Positions 19,563 to 28,532 of a stretch of 64,000 bases of DNA are shown in pieces. Origin of the DNA: an uncultured Flavobacteriaceae bacterium (lineage in GTDB: Bacteria; Bacteroidota; Bacteroidia; Flavobacteriales; Flavobacteriaceae); the NCBI GenBank assembly GCA_947494565.1, contig CANLVG010000013.1, positions 120,475 to 184,474 of the forward strand. The letters are read 5' to 3'. The notes under the pieces are model-generated. The model had not been told where the DNA came from and made no database searches. It was given only the letters and a program-made list of their open reading frames with translations. The position numbers and the translations under genes are program-made. Each line of letters starts with the position of its first letter. The stretch's first letter is position 1.

Positions 19563-21617
19563 ATGTTGATACTGACTATTCAAATAGGACATTTTCATCC
19601 GCTTTTGGTGCACTTGCCCATCGGCATCATCCTCTTGGCATTTGCTTTGGAGATCTATGGTCATTTTAAGCCGAAGCTGTCTATCAATGAAATCGTTTCC
19701 TTTACACTAGCCGCCGCTGCAGTAACCGCATTATTTTCTTTAGGAACCGGATGGCTCTTAGGCGAAGAAGGCGGATTTGACGAAGACCTGCTCTTTTTGC
19801 ACCGGTGGATGGCTGTGGCGTTTACGGTGACCACTATGGTACTGTTTTTTTTAAAACGGTCTGAGTCGATAGTTGCCCAAAAGCTGTACATACCCGTTTT
19901 CGTTATTGTTCTGATTTTAATAGCCGCAACGGGACATTATGGAGGAAATATGACCCATGGTGAGGACTATCTCTTTCGAGATACTGCCGCTGACGACATC
20001 ATCATCAAAGATGTTGCCGAAGCACAGGTACACGCAGAAATCGTTCAGCCCATTTTGAATGCCAAATGTGTAAGTTGCCATAACAAGGGGAAAATCAAGG
20101 GAGGACTCCTCATGACCACTGCACAGGATTTGGAGAAGGGCGGTGATTCAGGAAGCGTGTTCGATTCCATCGACGGAAAACCACTCCTCGTCCATCGCAT
20201 ACAGCTACCCGTTGAAGATGAGGAGCATATGCCCCCCAAAGGAAAAGTACAGTTGACCCCTGAAGAGATTACCTTACTCGAATGGTGGATTACCAATGAC
20301 CATTGTCTGAACTGCAAGACCAAAGACCTGAACACTTCAGAAAAATTGGAGGTGGTTTTAGCAAGCCTAGAGGAAGATGACTCCCCGCGTGCCATGATTG
20401 CAAAAGAAGTAGATGCAGTTCCAGAATCATGGCTTGCAGAATTAAAGACCTTTGGCATTACTGCATATCCACTGGAAGAGGGCAATCCTTTGCTAATCGC
20501 CAGTCTCTTCGGTGAGAAGGAGGAGCTCGAGGAAAAACTTGAACTTCTTGACACCCATGCCGAAAACATTGTCGAACTGAATTTGGGAAATTCGGCAATG
20601 AACGATACCCTTTCTGAATGGATCGGCCGTTTCGAAAATCTGACCAAATTACAACTGCAAAATACAAGAATCACAGACGAGTCAGTAGCAATATTCAAGG
20701 AACTTCCATACTTAGAATCGCTAAATCTATATGGAACGGCGATCAGCGATCAAATTTTTGAAATCGCCGAAAAAATGCCCGGTTTGAAATCCCTTTATCT
20801 GTACCAAACACAGGTTACCCCTACGACAACGGAAAGATTTCAATCTGATTTTCCCGATATTGCCGTTCAACATATTCCCAAAGATGCATTCAAATCCGTG
20901 ACCCTATCAGCCCCAACCATAGTAGCCGCTACCACGTTCTTTAAAGATTCACTGCAAATTGCATTGGAAAACACTTTTGAAGAGTCGAAAATATTTTACA
21001 CCCTTGACGGAACCTTACCGGACAGTACCGCCTTATCGTACAAAGGACCTTTTACCATAAAAGAGTCCACCACCGTAAGTGCGATGGTCTTTAAAGAGGG
21101 CTGGAAATCAAGTGAAGTAAATACACAAAGCTTTAAGACTACTGCTGTAGATTATGCCGATGTTTCCTTGAATACCCCACCTAATGAAAAGTACAAAGGT
21201 CAATTTGGCAAGACCTTGGTCGATTTAAAAAGGGGGTCCACCAACTTTGTCGATGGAAATTGGCTAGGTTATGAGGGAAGTCATTTCAGTACTACCCTGA
21301 CCTTAAAGGAACCTAAGGAGATTTCTACCGTCTCAGTAGGTGCACTCTCCGCGCCTACCAGTTGGATTTTCTATCCCGTAGGACTGCAGGTATACGTTTC
21401 GGATAACGGAAAACAATTCAAACGAATCAAGAGCCTGCAATTCCCTAAAGAAGAACCGAACAATTCGGTCGCCCTCAAATTCTTTGATATCGAAATCCCC
21501 CCTACTCAGGCAAAATATGTCAAAGTTGAAATACGAAGTCCATTAAAAAATCCGTCATGGCACCCGAATCCTGGTGGAAAAAGTTGGATCTTTATCGATG
21601 AAATCATTCTCAACTAA
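19563..21617 (+). CDS. Membrane-anchored cytochrome-like protein with sugar-binding C-terminus
   Basis: A 684-residue protein. The N-terminus has four membrane spans (residues 1-125) of the DUF2231-like type (HFHPLLVHLPIGIILLAFALEIYG). A PSCyt1-like domain follows with CVSCHNKGKIKGG (about residue 170) and CLNCK. A leucine-rich-repeat-like region spans about 330-430 (ESLNLYGTAISDQ). The C-terminal ~230 residues contain a chitobiase/hexosaminidase-type domain (IFYTLDGTLPDSTALSYKGP) and then an F5/8-type-C-like carbohydrate-binding domain. The combination suggests a periplasmic protein tethered to the inner membrane that pairs redox or heme chemistry with glycan binding. It is the third gene of the plus-strand run, 8 bp after the DUF1501 gene. 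Confidence 0.88.
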   Translation: MLILTIQIGHFHPLLVHLPIGIILLAFALEIYGHFKPKLSINEIVSFTLAAAAVTALFSLGTGWLLGEEGGFDEDLLFLHRWMAVAFTVTTMVLFFLKRSESIVAQKLYIPVFVIVLILIAATGHYGGNMTHGEDYLFRDTAADDIIIKDVAEAQVHAEIVQPILNAKCVSCHNKGKIKGGLLMTTAQDLEKGGDSGSVFDSIDGKPLLVHRIQLPVEDEEHMPPKGKVQLTPEEITLLEWWITNDHCLNCKTKDLNTSEKLEVVLASLEEDDSPRAMIAKEVDAVPESWLAELKTFGITAYPLEEGNPLLIASLFGEKEELEEKLELLDTHAENIVELNLGNSAMNDTLSEWIGRFENLTKLQLQNTRITDESVAIFKELPYLESLNLYGTAISDQIFEIAEKMPGLKSLYLYQTQVTPTTTERFQSDFPDIAVQHIPKDAFKSVTLSAPTIVAATTFFKDSLQIALENTFEESKIFYTLDGTLPDSTALSYKGPFTIKESTTVSAMVFKEGWKSSEVNTQSFKTTAVDYADVSLNTPPNEKYKGQFGKTLVDLKRGSTNFVDGNWLGYEGSHFSTTLTLKEPKEISTVSVGALSAPTSWIFYPVGLQVYVSDNGKQFKRIKSLQFPKEEPNNSVALKFFDIEIPPTQAKYVKVEIRSPLKNPSWHPNPGGKSWIFIDEIILN

Positions 21618-21629
21618 AAAATATACCTC

Positions 21630-23069
21630 ATGTCTCATACCTTAGTTCGATCATTGCTCATTTTACTGGTTTTGGTCTTTGCCATGTGCAAACCTGAAGC
21701 GGTCGAAAAAGACGTAAAACGGCCACCCAATGTGGTGTTGATTTTTACGGACGACCAGGGGTATCAAGATGTTGGTGTCTTCGGTGCGAATGATATTGCC
21801 ACGCCAAATCTTGACCAAATGGCAGCCGATGGTATCAAGCTGACCAGCTACTATTCTGCCCAAGCGGTGTGTTCCGCTTCAAGGGCAGGAATCTTGACAG
21901 GTTGCTACCCCAATCGTATCGGCATTCACAATGCCCTAGGCCCTGACAATACCCATGGAATCAACGCCTCGGAAACTACAATGGCCGAAATGCTGAAGGC
22001 CCAAGGATATAAGACCGCCATTTATGGAAAGTGGCATCTCGGCCATCATAAAAAATTCTTGCCCACAAGACATGGTTTTGATGAGTGGTTTGGCATACCC
22101 TATTCCAATGATATGTGGCCTTTTCATCCACAACAGGGGCCCATTTTCAACTTTCCCGATTTGCCCTTGTACGAAAATGAGACCATTATCGATACCCTCG
22201 TCGAGCAGTCACAACTCACCACTCAAATCACGGAACGAAGTGTCGATTTTATCAATCGGAACAAGAACAACCCGTTTTTTTTGTACGTGCCCCATCCGCA
22301 ACCTCATGTACCGCTGTTCGTATCGGATAAGTTCAAAGGGAAATCGAACAGGGGGCTATATGGCGATGTCATTATGGAAATCGATTGGTCAGTAGGTCAG
22401 ATCATCGATGCCTTGAAAAGCAATGGGCTGGAAGAAAACACCATCGTCATCTTTACTTCCGACAATGGTCCTTGGCTCTCTTACGGAAACCATGCCGGGA
22501 GTGCTTTCCCCCTAAGAGAAGGAAAAGGCACGGCCTGGGAAGGTGGACAAAGAGAACCTTTCATTATGAAGTACCCGGCACAACTAGAACCCGGTCGCAT
22601 TTTGGACACCCCGGTCATGGCAATAGACATGCTACCTACAATTGCCGAAATAACAGAGGCCAAATTACCTGAAAAAACCATTGACGGAAAAAGTGTTTGG
22701 CGTGTGCTGAACGGCGAATCGAGCAAAAGTCCACAAGAGGCTTATTTCTTTTACTACCGCGTCAATGAATTGTTCGGAGTGCGATATGGAAAATGGAAAC
22801 TGTACTTCCCGCATCGTTATCGCACCATGGACGGTCAAGAATTGGGCAAAGATGGGTTGCCTGGTGACTATAGAATGATCGATATGGAAGAAATCGAACT
22901 CTATGATGTCGTGAACGATATCAGTGAAACCAAGAACGTCGCTGCGGAAAATCCTAAAATAGTGGACAAGATAAAACTGCTGGCCAATGACATGCGGTCG
23001 CGCTTGGGGGATTCCCTTCTAGAACTGGAAGGCTCGGAAACACGAGAGCCGGGTCGACTAAATCAATAA
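21630..23069 (+). CDS. Sulfatase (S1 family), lipoprotein
   Basis: A 479-residue protein. The signal peptide ends VFAMC, a lipobox (Cys20). The metal pair is DD at 41-42 (LIFTDDQGYQD). The nucleophile is Cys81 in CSASRAGILTG, the C-x-A/P-S-R motif converted to formylglycine by a maturase. Lys in IYGKWHLGHH, His in YVPHPQPHVP and the FTSDNGPW pair complete the active site. It closes the plus-strand PSCyt/DUF1501 operon, 12 bp after the previous gene. The substrate is probably a sulfated glycan; the subfamily cannot be assigned here. No anaerobic maturase is encoded in the window. Confidence 0.95.
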   Translation: MSHTLVRSLLILLVLVFAMCKPEAVEKDVKRPPNVVLIFTDDQGYQDVGVFGANDIATPNLDQMAADGIKLTSYYSAQAVCSASRAGILTGCYPNRIGIHNALGPDNTHGINASETTMAEMLKAQGYKTAIYGKWHLGHHKKFLPTRHGFDEWFGIPYSNDMWPFHPQQGPIFNFPDLPLYENETIIDTLVEQSQLTTQITERSVDFINRNKNNPFFLYVPHPQPHVPLFVSDKFKGKSNRGLYGDVIMEIDWSVGQIIDALKSNGLEENTIVIFTSDNGPWLSYGNHAGSAFPLREGKGTAWEGGQREPFIMKYPAQLEPGRILDTPVMAIDMLPTIAEITEAKLPEKTIDGKSVWRVLNGESSKSPQEAYFFYYRVNELFGVRYGKWKLYFPHRYRTMDGQELGKDGLPGDYRMIDMEEIELYDVVNDISETKNVAAENPKIVDKIKLLANDMRSRLGDSLLELEGSETREPGRLNQ

Positions 23070-23077
23070 CCTAAAAA

Positions 23078-23140
23078 GTCACGCCGAACGGAGTCGAAAC
23101 GAGGTTAACAAAAATCGTCCTCGCCTACGCTCGAACTAAC
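23078..23140 (+). repeat. Candidate REP-like dispersed repeat
   Basis: The gap after the sulfatase contains CGCCGAACGGAGTCGAAACG (23082-23101), then TCCTCGCCTACGCTCGAACT further on, a partly inverted relative. This GC-rich look differs from the neighbouring intergenic DNA and resembles the short dispersed palindromic repeats of Flavobacteriaceae (the CCGAGCGGAGTCGAGG type), recalled from memory. No second copy is in the window, so it needs a genome search. Confidence 0.35.
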
Positions 23141-23152
23141 AGCACAACGCAA

Positions 23153-23866
23153 TTGAGTAAACCCTTCAAATTCAAACAGTTTTCGATTCAGCAAGATCGG
23201 TGCGCCATGAAAATCGGTACCGATGGGGTATTGCTAGGTGCTTGGGCCAACATAGATCATAAACCTAACGCTATATTGGACATCGGTGCAGGTACCGGGA
23301 TTCTCTCCTTGATGTTAGCACAACGAAGTACGGCAGAAAATCTGGAAGCAATTGAAATTGACGAAGGGGCTTATGAACAATGTGTCGAGAATTTCGAAGC
23401 TTCCCCTTGGGCGGATCGTCTATTCTGTTATCATGCCGGATTGGATGAGTTTTTGGAAGCGCCTGAAGAACCCTATGACCTGATCATTTCCAATCCGCCT
23501 TTCTATACAGAAGCGGTTCCCAGCGGAAATGAACCAAGAGATAGGGCGCGACAAAATCGATCTTTACCTTTTGAAGAATTGCTGGAGGGTGCATCAAAAC
23601 TACTTTCTCCCGAGGGGCTTTTCTCCACCGTCATTCCTTTTAAAGAGGAAGCCGAATTCGTGACCTTAGCCGCATCTTTCGGCCTTTTTCCCAGCAGCAT
23701 CCTAAGAGTTAGGGGAAATCCTTCGACGGCACTGAAAAGAAGCCTGTTGGAATTCCGTTTTAAGGAAGGCAAGCTGATGGAAGATGAGCTGACCATTGAA
23801 ATTAAGCGACATACCTACACAAAGGAATATATCGCACTGACCAAGGCATTTTACTTGAATATGTAG
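23153..23866 (+). CDS. trmN6: tRNA1(Val) (adenine(37)-N6)-methyltransferase
   Basis: A 237-residue SAM-dependent methyltransferase. Residues 1-20 (KPFKFKQFSIQQDRCAMKIGTDGVLLGAW) are the hallmark of the TrmN6/YfiC family; the SAM site is AILDIGAGTGILSLMLAQ (about 43-60) and the catalytic DLIISNPPFYTEAV (about 110-123) has the NPPF/Y motif of N6-adenine enzymes. It modifies A37 of tRNA-Val. It uses a TTG start, as no ATG lies close upstream. It ends 4 bp before the convergent dimethylargininase gene. Confidence 0.9.
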   Translation: MSKPFKFKQFSIQQDRCAMKIGTDGVLLGAWANIDHKPNAILDIGAGTGILSLMLAQRSTAENLEAIEIDEGAYEQCVENFEASPWADRLFCYHAGLDEFLEAPEEPYDLIISNPPFYTEAVPSGNEPRDRARQNRSLPFEELLEGASKLLSPEGLFSTVIPFKEEAEFVTLAASFGLFPSSILRVRGNPSTALKRSLLEFRFKEGKLMEDELTIEIKRHTYTKEYIALTKAFYLNM

Positions 23867-23870
23867 TCTT

Positions 23871-24749
23871 TTATCTCCGTCGTTTCAGGGGTCTGGTCAG
23901 ACAGGTTGGGCCGCCACCCCCTTTGACACTGATTTCTTGTCCGCTATAGGTCAATACTTCGCAACCTGCCTTTTCAAGGGCCTTCCGTGTTTTCGGATTG
24001 CCTTCGACCATAATACACTTTCTTGGCCCAACGGCCAGTACGTTACAACCCATACTGTCAAATTCATCATCCGGTACTTCGATCAGCTCAAAACCCAGGT
24101 CCCGCAGGTACGTTCTAAAACGAATCGGCATCAATGGTGAATACACTACTGCCAAATCTTTATCCACTGGACTTAATATCGACATCAAATGAAAAACATC
24201 AGTCTCTCCCCTGTAATGGGGCAAGTCGGCCACAATTACCTGAACACCATTTGGGGCAAGCAAGTGCTTCAATTGTCGAATTCCTTCGATGTTCGTGCGG
24301 TAAGTATGCCCTACGGCCAAAGTGGTTTCGTTTAACCAAGCTACATCGCCTCCTTCAATGGTTCCTGGGGATTCAATTACTCCTAAGACAGGAATATCAT
24401 GGGCCATGAAGGCCTTGCGCTGCGCTGCGGGCTCCCCTCTTCTATCGGCCTTTCCCATCGAACAAATGATCATCCCAAAATCTGTAGCAATAGATGCGTC
24501 TCTACAATACACACTATCCAAAGATAATTGTGCATCGCGTGGAAAATAGCTCACATCGATCCCTTCATTTTTTAATAAGGCCTCAAAAGCACCGTACTCT
24601 ATCTTCGCCAAGGTCAATTCGGGTTTGCTTAAGTAGTTTAAGGTTTCCCATTCCTCTTGCAATTTATCCTCATCGATAAAGGCATTGGTGACGGTTTTGA
24701 TATATAGCGAAACCATTTGAAGGTATTCTGAATGATGCGTATGGGGCAT
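23871..24749 (-). CDS. Dimethylargininase-like amidinotransferase/hydrolase
   Basis: ATG at 24749 is preferred over the TTG at 24755. About 292 residues with the guanidino-modifying enzyme pattern of DDAH: DSVYCRDASIATDFG (substrate-binding Asp), 'PGTIEGGDVAWLNETTLAVG', a His near TDVFHLMSILSP, and the nucleophile Cys in KGGGGPTCLTRPLKRRR near the C-terminus. DDAH hydrolyses methylarginines to citrulline; the fold is shared with arginine deiminase and the family can also use other guanidino compounds. It follows the amino-acid permease gene by 11 bp on the same strand, supporting a guanidino-compound uptake and use pair. Confidence 0.82.
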   Translation of the reverse strand: MPHTHHSEYLQMVSLYIKTVTNAFIDEDKLQEEWETLNYLSKPELTLAKIEYGAFEALLKNEGIDVSYFPRDAQLSLDSVYCRDASIATDFGMIICSMGKADRRGEPAAQRKAFMAHDIPVLGVIESPGTIEGGDVAWLNETTLAVGHTYRTNIEGIRQLKHLLAPNGVQVIVADLPHYRGETDVFHLMSILSPVDKDLAVVYSPLMPIRFRTYLRDLGFELIEVPDDEFDSMGCNVLAVGPRKCIMVEGNPKTRKALEKAGCEVLTYSGQEISVKGGGGPTCLTRPLKRRR

Positions 24750-24760
24750 GGTCAAATCTC

Positions 24761-26065
24761 TTAGTTGTTTTTGTTATTTCGGTATTTCATCCAAATATAA
24801 AAGGGAATGCCTGCTAGCAATAGTAGAAAGCCCCAGTAAACGGCCTCTTCCCCTGCTCCATAGATGGCCCATAAGGAGAAAAAGAAGGAGAGAATCCCTA
24901 TTCCTACGGTCGAAATCTTATTTTTCATCTGATACTTTCGTTCTATAAGAATCAGTCCATAGGAAGCTGAAGTAAAAAGATAGGGTACTAAAGTGCACAA
25001 GGTGGACAAAAGGATAATGAATTTAAATTGTTCAACAAGTCCGCCGGTATAGTTCATAAGCATCACTATCGAGGAGAGTATACTACCGATAACCAACCCT
25101 AGAATGGGTACGCCTTTCTTATTTTCCTTTCTAAAAACCCTTGGAAACAGGTCATCTTGGGCGGTCGCCATTGCGATTTGACTTTGAATCAATATCCACC
25201 CGTTCAAACCCCCGAAGGCAGCGATTGCGGCGCCTATTGCAATCATGTCGCGACCCCATTCCCCGGCCATGATCGCCATGGCATCGGCAAAGGGTGCCGG
25301 GGAATGGGAGAGCAAATCCGAAGGAATCATTCCCATCACCACTACGGTACTCAACATGTAAATCAAAGTGGTGACAACCGTACCCAGAAGAGTCGCCCTG
25401 GGAATTGTTTTTTCTGGGTTTTCAATATTTCCTGCAGGAACTGTTGCACTTTCAACCCCTAAGAAGGCGTACAGGGTCATCGCCGCGGTTATGGCGATAG
25501 CGGCCATAGGGGTCTCAGAACTCGGATTGAACGGGGTGAAATTGGCAATATCAAAGAAAAAAAGGCCTCCGATTATGATGACTATTAGGGGAATCAATTT
25601 TAAAAGAGTGGTCACCACTTGCAATTTACCCGATTCCCGAACGCCCCTGCTATTGACCCAGGTCAATACCCAAATGGCCCCCAAGCCAACTAAGACGGCA
25701 TATATGGCATTGGTTTCCAGAACAGGAAACAGCACACTTAGCGCACTGACGAAGGCGATGGCTATTGCCGCATTGGACACCCAGACCGAAATCCAATAGC
25801 CCCATGCGACTATAAAGCCTGCGAAATCACCCAGACCTGCCCTAGTATACGCATAAGGCCCGCCATTCTTATGACGTACTAAGACACTGAGTTTTCCAAA
25901 AACCTTAGCGAGTAGAAGAGCTCCTATCGCAGAAAAAAGCCATCCAAAAATACTAATACCCCCATAGGGCGCGAGTGCCGCAGGCATCATAAAAACCCCG
26001 GCCCCGATCATATTTCCAATCACAAGTGATGTGCTGGTCCATAGCCCTATTTTTTTTACTTCCAT
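24761..26065 (-). CDS. APC-family amino acid/polyamine permease or antiporter
   Basis: ATG at 26065 (MEVKKIGLWTSTSLVIGNMIGAGVFMMPAAL) is chosen over the in-frame TTG at 26071. About 434 residues with roughly 12 membrane spans. GNMIGAGVFMMPA is the APC TM1 substrate-binding glycine motif as in AdiC, and 'TLYAFLGVESATVPAGNIENPEKTIPRAT' is the TM6 signature. The closest recognisable group is the basic amino acid/polyamine antiporters (arginine:agmatine AdiC, PotE). The downstream dimethylargininase points to arginine or a methylated arginine, but the substrate is not proven. Confidence 0.88.
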   Translation of the reverse strand: MEVKKIGLWTSTSLVIGNMIGAGVFMMPAALAPYGGISIFGWLFSAIGALLLAKVFGKLSVLVRHKNGGPYAYTRAGLGDFAGFIVAWGYWISVWVSNAAIAIAFVSALSVLFPVLETNAIYAVLVGLGAIWVLTWVNSRGVRESGKLQVVTTLLKLIPLIVIIIGGLFFFDIANFTPFNPSSETPMAAIAITAAMTLYAFLGVESATVPAGNIENPEKTIPRATLLGTVVTTLIYMLSTVVVMGMIPSDLLSHSPAPFADAMAIMAGEWGRDMIAIGAAIAAFGGLNGWILIQSQIAMATAQDDLFPRVFRKENKKGVPILGLVIGSILSSIVMLMNYTGGLVEQFKFIILLSTLCTLVPYLFTSASYGLILIERKYQMKNKISTVGIGILSFFFSLWAIYGAGEEAVYWGFLLLLAGIPFYIWMKYRNNKNN

Positions 26066-26141
26066 GTGCAATACTTTGGTTGGGCTATTTGTTGGATAAT
26101 TAGTTACATTTGAGAGGCACCTTTTCGAATGTACAAATTAA

Positions 26142-27236
26142 ATGGCAATGGGATATAACTTTGATATTGATCCGGATATTACCAAAGCGGAAACCTTACC
26201 AGCGTCGTTTTATCGAGATCCGGAAATCTTTGAGGCGCTCAAAAAGACCGTTTTCTACCGATCATGGCAATGGATCGGCGATACCACCTTGATAAATACC
26301 GCTCAAAACGCGTATCCCTTTATCTTGCTAGACGGATTTTTGACCGAACCCATGCTGTTGACCAAAGATGGCGATGAAACCATCCACTGTCTGACCAATG
26401 TCTGCACTCATAGGGGCAATTTATTGTTGGATGGGCCTGCAAAAACAAGAAAACTGATCTGTGGATACCATGGAAGGCGTTTTGCATTGGATGGGAACTT
26501 TGAACATATGCCGGAGTTCAAAGAGACCAAGGATTTTCCTAGACCTTGTGACAACCTCCACCGATTTCCATTACGAAGATGGGGGCCATTGCTTTTTGCC
26601 GGGCTACATACGTCTTTTGACTTTGAATCGGTACTAAATGACATGAACGAACGTGTCGGGTTTTTACCGCTTGATCAATTCGAGTTACATGAAAGCAGAG
26701 GCAAAGACTATATCGTCAATGCCCATTGGGCCCTGTACTGTGACAATTACCTTGAGGGCTTTCACATCCCTTTTGTGCATGAAGATCTCGATGCCGTTCT
26801 AGACTATGGAAGTTATGACACTGTTCTATACAACTACTGCAACCTTCAAATCGGTTATGCCGAGGGCGCTGAAGAAGTTTTCGATCTTCCTGATAATCAT
26901 CCCGATTTCGGTAAAAAAGTGGCGGCCTATTACTACTGGGTATTTCCGAATATGATGTTCAATTTTTATCCCTGGGGACTCTCCGTCAACCTTGTGCAGC
27001 CCATCAGCATGAATCAAACCAAAGTAACCTTTAGCAGTTATGTTTATGATGTTGCAAAATTGGACAAAGGGGCAGGTTCAGGCCTTGACAAAGTGGAACT
27101 GGAGGATGAAGCGGTGGTCGAAGGTGTGCAAAAAGGGGTTCGATCCGAATTCTATAAGGCAGGAAGGTTTTCACCCAATCGGGAAAAAGGAGTACATCAT
27201 TTTCATCGGCTTCTGGCAGAGTTCTTGAACACGTAG
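26142..27236 (+). CDS. Rieske non-heme iron oxygenase alpha subunit
   Basis: A 364-residue protein with the Rieske 2Fe-2S motif C88-T-H90 and C107-x-x-H110. The catalytic domain contains NYLEGFHIPFVHEDLDAVLD, giving the two His ligands of the mononuclear iron, with an Asp presumably contributed later. The layout is that of GbcA/CntA-like ring-hydroxylating or quaternary-amine monooxygenases (choline monooxygenase, glycine betaine demethylase), which fits the aromatic-poor context but is not certain. The reductase partner is not visible nearby. It precedes gcdH on the same strand, with a hairpin between them. Confidence 0.88.
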   Translation: MAMGYNFDIDPDITKAETLPASFYRDPEIFEALKKTVFYRSWQWIGDTTLINTAQNAYPFILLDGFLTEPMLLTKDGDETIHCLTNVCTHRGNLLLDGPAKTRKLICGYHGRRFALDGNFEHMPEFKETKDFPRPCDNLHRFPLRRWGPLLFAGLHTSFDFESVLNDMNERVGFLPLDQFELHESRGKDYIVNAHWALYCDNYLEGFHIPFVHEDLDAVLDYGSYDTVLYNYCNLQIGYAEGAEEVFDLPDNHPDFGKKVAAYYYWVFPNMMFNFYPWGLSVNLVQPISMNQTKVTFSSYVYDVAKLDKGAGSGLDKVELEDEAVVEGVQKGVRSEFYKAGRFSPNREKGVHHFHRLLAEFLNT

Positions 27237-27257
27237 AGTGCTTGCCAAGCACTAATG

Positions 27258-27293
27258 AAATATAACAATACATCGGCTTATTGTTATATTTTT
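27258..27293 (+). terminator. Likely terminator after the Rieske gene
   Basis: A 13-bp perfect stem (27258-27270 with 27279-27291) around an 8-base loop, followed by TT, giving a run of five T from 27289. The stem is AT-rich. It overlaps the proposed gcdH promoter, so the two signals are stacked. Confidence 0.5.
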
Positions 27294-27307
27294 AATATTT
27301 ATCTTTG
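27281..27307 (+). promoter_or_regulatory. Candidate promoter for gcdH
   Basis: TTG at 27281-27283 is followed after 16 bp by TATCTTTG at 27300-27307, a match to TAnnTTTG. It lies 16 bp before the chosen gcdH ATG, so the leader would be very short. Confidence 0.5.
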
Positions 27308-27323
27308 TCAAAAATTGGAATGT

Positions 27324-28502
27324 ATGCGACCCGATCTATTTGAAGCTCCCGACTATTACAACTTGGATGACCTGTTCTCCGAAGAGCATCTTTTGGTGCG
27401 TGATGCGGCCCGTCAGTGGGTGAAACGTGATGTTTCCCCTATTATCGAAGAATATGCGCAAAAGGCGGAGTTTCCCAAGCAGATTATCAACGGGCTGGCC
27501 GAGATTGGGGCATTCGGACCTTATATTCCCGAGGAATACGGAGGGGCCGGATTGGACCAAATCAGTTATGGGCTTATTATGCAAGAAATTGAACGCGGCG
27601 ATAGTGGAGTTCGATCTACGGCCTCTGTACAGTCGTCGTTGGTCATGTACCCCATTTTTACCTATGGAAACGAGGCGCAACGTAAAAAATACCTCCCAAA
27701 ATTGGCTACTGGAGAATGGATGGGCTCGTTTGGATTAACAGAGCCGAACCACGGTTCGAACCCTGGGGGAATGGAAACAAAATTTAAGGATATGGGCGAC
27801 CACTATCTGTTGAACGGGGCCAAGCTTTGGATTTCGAACTCACCTTTCTGTGATATCGCCGTCGTATGGGCTAAAAATGAAGCGGGCCGTATTCACGGAC
27901 TTATTGTTGAACGCGACATGGAAGGTTTTTCTACGCCCGAAACGCATAACAAATGGTCATTACGCGCTTCTGCCACCGGAGAGTTGATTTTTGATAACGT
28001 CAAGGTACCCAAAGAGAATCTCTTACCGGGCAAAAACGGACTAGGCGCTCCTTTAGGCTGCTTAGACTCCGCCCGTTATGGCATCTCATGGGGCGCTATC
28101 GGTGCAGCTATGGATTGCTATGATACCGCTCTTCGCTATGCCAAAGAACGGGTGCAATTCGGAAAACCCATAGCAGCATTTCAATTGCAACAGAAAAAAT
28201 TGGCCGAAATGATCACCGAGATTACCAAGGCACAGTTACTGGCCTTCCGCTTAGGCCAACTGAAAAACGAAGGCAAGGCCTCTACGGCACAAATTTCAAT
28301 GGCAAAACGCAACAATGTCGACATGGCCATCAAAATTGCACGTGAAGCAAGGCAAATACTAGGGGGAATGGGAATCACCGGCGAATACAGTATCATGCGT
28401 CATATGATGAACCTGGAAAGTGTCATCACGTATGAGGGTACCCATGACATCCATTTGTTGATTACCGGAAGTGATATTACCGGTATTCCTGCTTTTCAGT
28501 AG
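27324..28502 (+). CDS. gcdH: Glutaryl-CoA dehydrogenase
   Basis: The start at 27324 (MRPDLFEAPDYYNLDDLFSEE) is chosen because the longer in-frame reading from 27255 runs through a hairpin and a promoter-like sequence. 392 residues. The acyl-CoA dehydrogenase fold is complete: GSFGLTEPNHGSNPGGMETK (FAD and substrate site), WISNSPFCDIAVVWAK, and the catalytic Glu in SVITYEGTHDIHLL. RSTASVQSSLVMYPI and the C-terminal ITGSDITGIPAF are typical of glutaryl-CoA dehydrogenases rather than fatty acyl-CoA dehydrogenases. It oxidises and decarboxylates glutaryl-CoA to crotonyl-CoA in lysine and tryptophan breakdown, in the cytosol with ETF as acceptor. Confidence 0.92.
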   Translation: MRPDLFEAPDYYNLDDLFSEEHLLVRDAARQWVKRDVSPIIEEYAQKAEFPKQIINGLAEIGAFGPYIPEEYGGAGLDQISYGLIMQEIERGDSGVRSTASVQSSLVMYPIFTYGNEAQRKKYLPKLATGEWMGSFGLTEPNHGSNPGGMETKFKDMGDHYLLNGAKLWISNSPFCDIAVVWAKNEAGRIHGLIVERDMEGFSTPETHNKWSLRASATGELIFDNVKVPKENLLPGKNGLGAPLGCLDSARYGISWGAIGAAMDCYDTALRYAKERVQFGKPIAAFQLQQKKLAEMITEITKAQLLAFRLGQLKNEGKASTAQISMAKRNNVDMAIKIAREARQILGGMGITGEYSIMRHMMNLESVITYEGTHDIHLLITGSDITGIPAFQ

Positions 28503-28532
28503 ATTTGTAGCATCACATTAAATCCGAACAAA

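Noticed and set aside
27255..27323. Longer N-terminus for glutaryl-CoA dehydrogenase
   Set aside because: The added residues run through a terminator-like hairpin and a promoter-like sequence and do not match the family; ATG at 27324 fits.
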